Shown: positions 57,256-64,000 of the stretch, piece after piece
How the letters are laid out: each line of letters starts with the position of its first letter
Numbering within the stretch: the first letter of the stretch is position 1
DNA from: Rutpela maculata
Taxonomy: Eukaryota > Arthropoda > Insecta > Coleoptera > Cerambycidae
NCBI GenBank assembly: GCA_936432065.2
Contig: OW386285.2
Span: forward strand, 259,087,317-259,151,316
Direction of reading: 5' to 3'
Length of the DNA: 64,000 bases
Made by a program: the position numbers and the translations under genes
The notes under the pieces: generated by a model
Database searches by the model: none
Told to the model about the DNA's origin: nothing
The model's input: only the letters and a program-made list of their open reading frames with translations

Positions 57256-57770
57256 TGATAGAATCATTCTTTAAATTTCTGCTCCACTACTAAGATTCCG
57301 GATTTACACACGACACCAATGTGCACACGGCCCGTAAACCTACCCATCTCCCGTCTAGAGGCATGGATTTGCACACGACACTAAACTATACGCAGTTCTA
57401 CGTCACCAGTAAGCGAGGGATTCTCGGATATAAAAGCCCGGCCGCAAATCAACATAATGGAGAGTGGATAATTCTGCCAATCTGTCTACAGCGTGCTGAG
57501 CTGGACATATTGCAGTTTTGTGCATCTCCCGACGCAAACACGACGGAACGAATGCAATCTGACCCTGGGAATCCTACAGCGTGTTGAGCTGGGACCCCTC
57601 GAGTCCTTAGCCATTCCCCGGCGCCGTTTCGCTGCCAAAACCAGAGCGAATGAGCCTGACTTGGAGACCTCCTACAGCGTAGCGTGTTGAACTGGGAAAC
57701 TTCTTGAGTCGACGATATTCACCCGACGCCCGATGCCACTCCCGTAGCAACAACAAACGTCGCATCGCAA

Positions 57771-57818
<48 letters not shown>

Positions 57819-58008
57819 ATAGAAAATGTTGTCCTAAGAACCGTAAAAGATACGAACATATAACCTGTACCTGTATGTTATGTAACACTGCCACACATTA
57901 CCTGTTTGGAAAAGTAAATAAATTGTTTATATTTTTATTGGGCTGTCTTATTAACTAATTGGACCCTGATTAATCTCCGAACCAGCTACCCGACAACAAA
58001 CCATTACA
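57256..58008 (+). repeat. 3' LTR
   Basis: This is a direct repeat of 55199-55927. It starts TGATAGAATCATTC, which diverges from the left copy over the first dozen bases, and ends CAACAAACCATTACA. It has TATAAAA at 57429-57435, a longer CT tract of about 38 bases (57776-57814) and AATAAA near 57918. The CT length accounts for the 24-bp size difference. Confidence 0.85.
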
Positions 58009-58090
58009 ATTTTTTTCTGGTGTGGCCACTCTGACATTAAAAGCAATGAAATACCAACTCTTTGATTAGAGAAGGTCTGGTATAGAAAGA

Positions 58091-58570
58091 CCGCAAAAAG
58101 AAGTCAAAAATCGCCTGTTTCATGGCCCTTAAAATCGGACTTAATTTTAGTCCTAAATGATATTTTATGATTGATCCCTTTTAAGTTTCAAGTTGAACCT
58201 ACTTTTAGCTACTGAGTTATAAGATCTTAAAATGGCAACCATCAGCCTTCTGGGTTTGTGCCAGAAACAACACAAGCCCACAGAAAAAAATAGCCTGCAC
58301 GAAAGAGCTGACTAGGCTAATCTTATGTTTTTGGGGTCGCTGAACACAAATCCAACGTTGGAATTACTCTATCACGTGGGCTTGTGTTAATTCTGGCACC
58401 AATCCAGAAGACTGATGGTATGCAACAGAAACTTTAAGATCTCATAACTCAGTAACTAAAAGTAGGCTCAACTTGAAATTTAAACCTTACCATAAAATCT
58501 CATTTAGGACTAAAATTAAGTCCCATTTCAAGGGTCACGAAACAGGGAATTTTTGACATCTTTTTGTGAT
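58091..58570. mobile_element. Foldback element inside the non-LTR tail
   Basis: The arms mirror over about 200 bp each: GACTTAATTTTAGTCCTAAA on the left and TTTAGGACTAAAATTAAGTC on the right, and similarly CTTTCAAGTTGAACC-type blocks. The centre (58271-58388) is a CACAAGCCCACAGAAAAAA / GTGGGCTTGTGT palindrome with CGCTGAACACAAAT, the family seen at 28098 and 48727. It is inserted in the RNase H/tail region of the non-LTR element. Confidence 0.75.
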
Positions 58571-58721
58571 CACTCTTTATCGAATCAGAACCAGTACTTG
58601 GCATATCTTCAAGCATCGTGAAACAATCATCTTGGCTTGGGCTGAACTTATTAGGTGAAACATAACTAGGAGTGAGCGACGATAGACCGAGTGGTGGGAG
58701 TGGAGTTAGAGACCCATTCAC

Positions 58722-58752
58722 ATATCAACCTAACCTAACCTAACCTAATCCT
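58722..58752 (+). repeat. CCTAA tandem tail of the non-LTR element
   Basis: About four to five units of AACCT end the element. The unit is the C-strand of the arthropod telomere repeat TTAGG. The sister fragment at 52805 ends with two such units. Confidence 0.7.
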
Positions 58753-60627
58753 ACTGACAGTCAACAAAATCTTGACATCATGGATATTTCTCATCTCTAA
58801 GAATATATTCAACAATTTTTCTAGAGAACTATTCGAGTCATCTCGACTACAGATTATAGGCTGTAGTAGCATGTTATTAACACATAATTATATAAAAACG
58901 TAATAAATAAAACATAAAATGAACATTTGTACTATTTGTAAAAGTTATACTGTTTACACTAAAAAAAATGCGACAACTTGCTTGTCAAACTATTTATGGT
59001 AATCTAAATAATTTTAATTTTGTAATATCTTTTCTGGAGATTCTCTTGTTAAATATAATAAAGGAATGGGATATATCCAGAAAATGTTACTTACTATTTT
59101 ATACACGTAGAAAACACACTTCACGCTTGGGCAGTTTTCGTGGCAACAAACCTTTGTATCATAATGTGAAAAATTGTTGAATATATCCCTCTCCCTAGAT
59201 ATATTCTATTAAAAAAACTGCACGAGTGTGAAAAACGTTCTAATAATAGTGGTATTCAAAATAGTTTTACAAATACGGGTAAAGTGTGGACCAATTAACT
59301 GTAATCTGTTATAAAAATAACAAAACTTTATACATCCTTACCCCCAAACCATCGTGAAATTTATGTCTTCTTATATCTTTATCATTAGTTACAGTAGCTA
59401 TTCATTTTTTACTCTTAAATTGTTGACAGAGAATATTTCTAATATCAGTGTTTCACATTTATTTAATATTTTCACTGCCGTTCTGAACAGTTAGCGTCAT
59501 CTAGTGGTAATTCACCAAACTGCTGTAAAATGTAAATGCTTAGGCCTTACCGGGTTATTACTTTATACCACCATGATGGAGATTAAATCTCTAGGCACAC
59601 CCAAGACTACAAAATACATGCAACCCAATGAGACACCATCCCCGTATAAAATAATTGTTTAATTGCCCGCCCTAGGATTGCTAGGTTTATTTCTTTGTTG
59701 GTGCTATTATGCTTATAATACTTAATGATAGGTTATCTTATATCTATTGTATCTACTATTAAAAAATTATTATTTACAATAGAACAAAAAGTAAATTTTA
59801 CATATATTTTCATGACATCATGGAAAACAATTATGCGTGTGTGAGTGGGTATGGCGTGTCTTTATTTCAACTCAATATTATGTTAATTTATTATGTTATG
59901 TCCAGCCAACACATAATGAAAATGGCTAATAGCAAATGATGATCTTCACCTCTAACATTGGGGTACGATTTTGTTTTATTATTAATACTACATCTGTTCA
60001 GTGACCTGAATAGAGTTAATAACATTTAAAAAAGTATCAGTAGGTATATAATGTATTATGTACGTGTGAGCAATTGTGATTGATAATTTTATCCAGACAT
60101 TTCAAAACATTTTGAAATCTCTGATAAAATCAGTATATTTAGATCAGTTCATTCTAGTTGAGTTATTGAATTATGGAATGCTTTTTTTCATCACCTTATT
60201 AAAACATTAAGTGTCAATCAGGAACAAGGTGGTCAGTTAGTTTAATTCAAGGAAAGGCACAAGACAATAAAAAAATAACACATTTTGGAAGTGATAAATG
60301 TTGGTAGTCGAGTACTATAATTTTTTAGAAAAATGTTTAATCAAGTAGAATTTTAAAAACTAATGTAGAAGACAATGTTTTTAAAAATCATGAATCTGCT
60401 CATAACTTATTTGGCAGTGAATTTGCCATCGAATTGAAAGGGAGTATTATTTTTTAACGAAACCAATAAAAAGTCAAGCTACCTACAATTTGATGAGAGA
60501 ACAAGTAGTAGTACGTCTAATTGCTAAAATAGGTCATGAACATATTTTGTTATTTGTTTTGATTTGAAAAATTAAATAAATAAGGTATAAAAAAGAACAT
60601 TACATAACATATAAAATAAAAACATAC

Positions 60628-60642
60628 CTCTGGTATCTTACT
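60628..60642 (-). CDS. Src42A: Probable 15-nt microexon of the Src42A-type kinase (SKIPE)
   Basis: On the minus strand, a branch-point-like TACTAAT and a T-rich tract lead to TATTATGCAG, then AGTAAGATACCAGAG, then GTATGT. Both splice sites are strong and the 15 bases are in phase 0, like the two flanking exon ends (CVQ at 60819 and VEKP at 53354). Inclusion would insert Ser-Lys-Ile-Pro-Glu into the SH2-kinase linker; skipping gives the canonical CVQVEKP join. Fly Src42A as I know it lacks these residues. This is predicted from sequence only. Confidence 0.6.
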
Positions 60643-60818
60643 CTGCATAATACAACAAAATAATATATTAGTAAAAAGAAAAGTATAGGCTTAATAGTTT
60701 AACCAAAAGTAGCCAATAGCTGTCTAAGCAAATCTCTTTTTAAATTTTGGATTTTGAGAATGTTTGATTTAATTTAAAAAAATAAACTATAGTATATGTT
60801 TTCAAATGAAATTCTTAC

Positions 60819-60982
60819 CTGTACACATGGTTTACATAAATTGACACAGAGCCCGTCTGCATCATCACTGTAATGCTGTACTAGTTCCTGTAATGTCCTA
60901 AACGTAGTTCTTCGTGCTATGAAGAAACCACCTTCATCCAATTGCCTTATCCTATAATGTTTCACTGTATCTCCATCACGAA
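60819..60982 (-). CDS. Src42A: Src42A-type kinase, SH2 C-terminal exon
   Basis: The acceptor TTTTTACAG ends at 60983 and the donor CAG|GTAAGA is at 60819-60818. Two bases complete a Val codon, then RDGDTVKHYRIRQLDEGGFF, IARRTTFRTLQELVQHYSDD and LCVNLCKPCVQ. This is the second half of the SH2 domain, near identical to Src42A. The FLVRDS part of SH2, the SH3 domain and the N-terminal myristoylation region must lie in exons beyond position 64000. No further exon was seen at 61000-64000. Confidence 0.94.
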
Positions 60983-62814
60983 CTGTAAAAAAAAAACATT
61001 GTTGATAAACGCGGAGAAATATCCTCTTTTGTTGAAAGTTAGCACAACCACATTTGAATTGAAACTTTACATTGACTCAAAATTTGTCATTCTTGCCATT
61101 ATTTATCTGTGAAAAAATAAACTTTACTGTTCTTCCGTTTATTGCAAATTTCCCTCTTTGTTATAAAACATTTGTAACTATTACTTTCATTTGGCATAAA
61201 ATTGAATCTGAAATAGTGCAATTTTGCAGACGCGGTAAAAAGAGCTTTGCGTCATAACATTCACAGTCGATGTAGTGACGTCAGACAATTTATTTACTCC
61301 TGTCAGCAGCTTGATGAAATTAGTGTTTTCAGTGTTTATTTTACTCTTCGCAAATAAGAAAACAAAGAATATATTGCATTTGATTGGCACATTTGTAAAA
61401 CCGGAAATATCACTCGTAGACAAAAAAATTTCATATCATTGTGTCAGTGAACGAATTTTGAACAACTTTCAAAATGTCCGTTTGTCTGTCTGTCTGTCCG
61501 TCGGTCCGGCACATTTCTTGTAAGCACGATAATTGAAGAAAGAAAACTCATATTATATTGAAAATTGGACAGTAAGTTAGTGTCAGCTAGAGGAAGGATC
61601 CTATTGTTTTTGAACAAAATCGATCAGTAAATAAAAAAAAGGTATTATTTAAATTTGAAAAAAAAAATTGATTTTTATGTTTTTGTAATTGAACAGAGAT
61701 CTGGTGAAATGATATTTTGAATGATTTTAATATCTAATATATTTCACTAATATACATTGCATAATACAATATTCAACCGAGGAAATATGATTTCAACTCA
61801 CCGCTTTTTCTTTTACTTTATTTTATACAGAGTGTTTCTCCAACCAAGTTCGCATGATAAAATTAAAAATGTCTAAACCTAGCATTTACAAAAAACTGCG
61901 AAGAGTATCCTATAGAATGTGTAACAATTATATAAAAAGTCCAGTAAATCGGCGAGGTGTACAATGCTTCCTCTAGTTCATTCCATAAGTTTGCTCTACC
62001 TTTTGATTTAGGATGGATAGCCTGTAATCAAATGCTAAATACTGCTTAATGCCGAAATGTGAATCGATATCTGATATTATTAGCCTCTGACGAGAATAAA
62101 TAAATAGTTAATAGTTTACTTTCTTTACATAAATTAAGAATTATTAACTTTTTGAAACAATAAGTTTAAAATGTTTAAATGTTTTCTTAACCGCTTCTTA
62201 AGTCACCGAAGTAACTCCTTGAAAATCCAGAATAATTTTGTGTTAGGTAAAGAGAAACGAGGCTCTACAGCTTATAGTGGAGTCCGAACCACTTCTTATT
62301 AGTTCAGTTGGAAACATTAATCGTGCTGATTCACATACTTACATAAACAAGTCAATGCAACACTAAAATAAGGGATATAGAAAAGGAGTAATGTTTGTCT
62401 GGGCTGCTACGGTTAGTTATATTTCCATGTTTTTTGTTATCTATCGTGTTGATTTCAACAGAAAACGCGCAACCTCAACTTTTTTTGAATAACTACTTGA
62501 TAATTATAAGCAAATTTCAATGTCTTTTGCGGGTTGTAACATAATAATAATAAATTATTTTAAATAAATTCATTATGCACATGTGCAGCTTTCTCGTTGT
62601 ACGCCACTGACGGCTTTATTTAAACAAATAACATACAAATAATATACCAATCGATAGGGCAGGGGGAGCAGGAATAATTTCTCGAGGTGGGTCTGTTCGA
62701 AAATCTACTTATTTTGATTAGTTCTATTCATGGTTAAAAGGATTTGCTATTACTCAAAAGTGGAAGTATCGAGACATTTTCGAGACGCAAGTCACTACAT
62801 TAGTTATTTTTTCG
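60983..62814 (-). other. Src42A intron sequence, no exon seen
   Basis: AT-rich. It contains a TGTCTGTCTGTCTGTCCGTCGGTC block (61480-61505) shared with the dispersed repeat at 31230 and 32010. Open frames here (for example 61275-61523) lack any domain. Isolated similarity to the right-edge tandem repeat is present near 61076-61150. Confidence 0.5.
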
Positions 62815-63075
62815 TAAAAAAATAGATTTTGCCGCCCTTCCATTTCTTGAAAATTTAGTGAATGAAGCTCACTTTCATTAACTCTCATATTTACATTGGT
62901 TCAGAATTTACTGTTCTTGCAGTTATTTATTAATAAAAAAACACATTTTTCCGTCAATAAATTTCTTGGAAATTTTGTGAATTTAACTTTTATTGGCACA
63001 TCTGGAATAACAAAAAAATGCTCAGTGGAAATCTTACGCTAGATCAGAATTTGCCATTTTTTTTATTTATTCGTG
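62815..63075. repeat. Degenerate tandem repeat, part 1
   Basis: Units of roughly 110-135 bp share CCATTTCTTGAAAATTTAGTGAAT, CAGAATTTGCCATT (or a variant of it) and GCAGTTATTTATYAATRAAAAAA words. The same units resume at 63660 after an interruption of about 585 bp that includes a MITE. It looks like satellite-type DNA. Confidence 0.6.
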
Positions 63076-63479
63076 ACTATTTAATTCCTATACATTTCGT
63101 CCAATCAAAATCGATCATTTTAATCAAAAAATAGTTTCGCATCGACAAAATTTAACATGTAAAATTTTGCCAGAGTTGCTCAACCAATAAAAAGCCAGAA
63201 CGAAGCAATCAACCTGTTTTTCAGCGGCAAATTTTCCTTTGTTTTTTGAAAACATAGTAACCGATTCAATAAGTCGGCGTCATTACAATAATTTTTACAA
63301 ACGTCAGTTCACGTCAGTTGTAAAAAATTTGCGAGAATGACGCCCCAACTGTGCAAGATGGTGATTTATTTATTTTTTTAAATTTACTTCCTACATCTAA
63401 TAAATTTGTTTTCCTTTGCCTCAATTTTTATTCATGAAATAGTCATGACGAATACCATTCGTGATATAATTTCGTCTGT

Positions 63480-63637
63480 CAAAATTTAATGATTATTCTA
63501 CTCCGAGTTTGTTGCTTTGGCAATTTCGCTCTTAGGGTTGACAAAAATAACTCGCCTGACGGCTCGTTATTTTTATCTGTCAATGTCAATCGCGAAATTG
63601 CCAAGCAACAAACGCTCTTAATAATCACCAAATTTTG
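63480..63637. mobile_element. Palindromic MITE with ACTCGCCTGACGGCTCGT core
   Basis: CAAAATTTAATGATTATT mirrors AATAATCACCAAATTTTG at the other end. TTTGTTGCTTTGGCAATTTCGC mirrors GCGAAATTGCCAAGCAACAAA. The centre has AACTCGCCTGACGGCTCGTT. The 62-aa frame across it is incidental. The core resembles that at 49326-49414. Confidence 0.7.
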
Positions 63638-63659
63638 CCGCCAAAATTATATCACTTTA

Positions 63660-64000
63660 TTATATATGAAAAAATAAATTTTGCCGTCCTTCCATTTCTT
63701 GAAAATTTAGTGAATTATGCTAACTTTCAATTTCACATTGGCTCAGAATTTGCCATTTTGCAGTTATTTATCAATGAAAAAATACATTTCGACATATTCT
63801 TGGAAATTTGGTGAATTTAACGTTTATTAGAACAACTGAAATAATAAAAAATACTCTGTGGAAATCTTACGATGCCTTAGGATTTGTCGTTTTTTGCAGT
63901 TTTTTCTTCGTGAAAAAATAAATTTTACCATCTTTCTATTTCTTGTAAATTTTATGAATTATGCTAACTTTCAATGGTTCAGAATTGACCGTTCTTGCAG
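63660..64000. repeat. Degenerate tandem repeat, part 2 (continues past window)
   Basis: The same units as 62815-63075: starts near 63667, 63778 and 63913 carry GAAAAAATAMATTT, CTTGGAAATTTGGTGAAT and TTCAGAATTGRCC-type words. The array continues beyond the right edge. Confidence 0.6.

Larger units (their letters stand above)
55199..58008 (+). mobile_element. Non-autonomous LTR retrotransposon
   Basis: Two direct LTRs (55199-55927 and 57256-58008) flank a 1.33-kb internal region. Just inside the left LTR is TGGCGCCCGAGCAG (55933-55946), a typical primer-binding site. A 4-bp duplication ATTT (55195-55198 and 58009-58012) flanks it. No reverse transcriptase, integrase or protease is present; the interior instead has a proline-rich repeated frame. 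A clear polypurine tract before the right LTR is not visible. It needs enzymes from another element. The LTRs are about 97 per cent alike apart from a (CT)n length difference, so insertion is fairly recent. Confidence 0.85.
54160..58755 (+). mobile_element. Non-LTR retrotransposon with RNase H, split by two later insertions
   Basis: Decayed pieces run left to right. The RT C-terminus is near 54250-54580 (WWTKT; LSKLQRRACLKITGAISTTP). RNase H starts near 54935 (WFTDDSKTPEGTGAGIYSCN, then QAEIYTTELCV) and is interrupted at 55198. The frame resumes after 58008 as WCGHSDIKSNEIPTL, the WVPGHSGIxGNE motif of RNase H. A second insertion occupies about 58091-58570. The 3' part (SEPVLGISSS) is joined by an internal deletion to the tail, ending CAACCTAACCTAACCTAACC near 58755. 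It is of the Jockey/I/R1 group; the exact clade is not assigned. It is antisense to Src42A. Confidence 0.75.
53355..60627 (-). other. Large Src42A intron hosting nested retroelements
   Basis: This lies between the kinase exon and the microexon (or, with the microexon skipped, runs to 60818). 53360-54150 has no recognisable gene; the 99-aa frame at 53838 may be an eroded upstream part of the non-LTR element. 58760-60627 shows AT-rich sequence without supported features. Confidence 0.7.

Noticed and set aside
61000..64000. Further upstream Src42A exons (SH3, first half of SH2)
   Set aside because: I searched the minus strand for FLVRDS- and ALYDY-type segments bounded by splice sites and found none; they are presumed to be beyond the window.

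Overview
The window reads as repeat-rich nuclear DNA of an insect, most likely a beetle or another non-dipteran, non-lepidopteran lineage. The evidence is an AT-rich background, spliced genes with insect-type protein sequences, mariner, hAT and piggyBac relics, DIRS-like retroelements and non-LTR tails made of CCTAA units. The species assignment is inference. There are no bacterial genes, CRISPR arrays or rRNA genes.

Three host genes are supported. (1) A TBK1/IKK-epsilon kinase (fly ik2 type) on the minus strand has its first coding exon at 10004-10430 and a long second exon at 1-1690 that runs off the left edge; an 8.3 kb repeat-filled intron separates them. (2) A single-coding-exon plus-strand gene at 19408-22992 encodes a Lys/Ser-rich 1194-aa protein with a NuSAP-like C-terminal block, a KEN box, SUMO-interaction-like motifs and three internal repeats. 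A 59-bp 5'UTR intron ends immediately before its ATG. (3) A Src42A-type tyrosine kinase on the minus strand has exons at 60819-60982, 52848-53354, 51130-51286 and 47171-47379, plus a probable 15-nt microexon at 60628-60642. Its 5' part lies to the right of the window.

Most of the rest is mobile DNA. The most informative element is a DIRS-like tyrosine-recombinase retrotransposon at 11631-16833. Its termini are complete: inverted terminal repeats, and an internal complementary region that matches both outer ends perfectly and overlaps at an ATT trinucleotide. Its genes are decayed. A second, older DIRS relic (about 6570-9165) sits in the TBK1 intron. Other elements are a mariner-like element with 0.9-kb inverted arms (23462-26239), a piggyBac pseudogene (30058-30800), a 3-kb foldback (32400-35560), a broken transposase-like gene of an unnamed family (37878-40264), several hAT MITEs with exact 8-bp duplications, and other foldbacks.

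Inside the Src42A intron is a nested stack: a non-LTR element with RNase H (about 54160-58755) is split by a gene-poor LTR element (55199-58008) and a foldback (58091-58570), and ends in CCTAA repeats. The right edge holds a degenerate tandem repeat.
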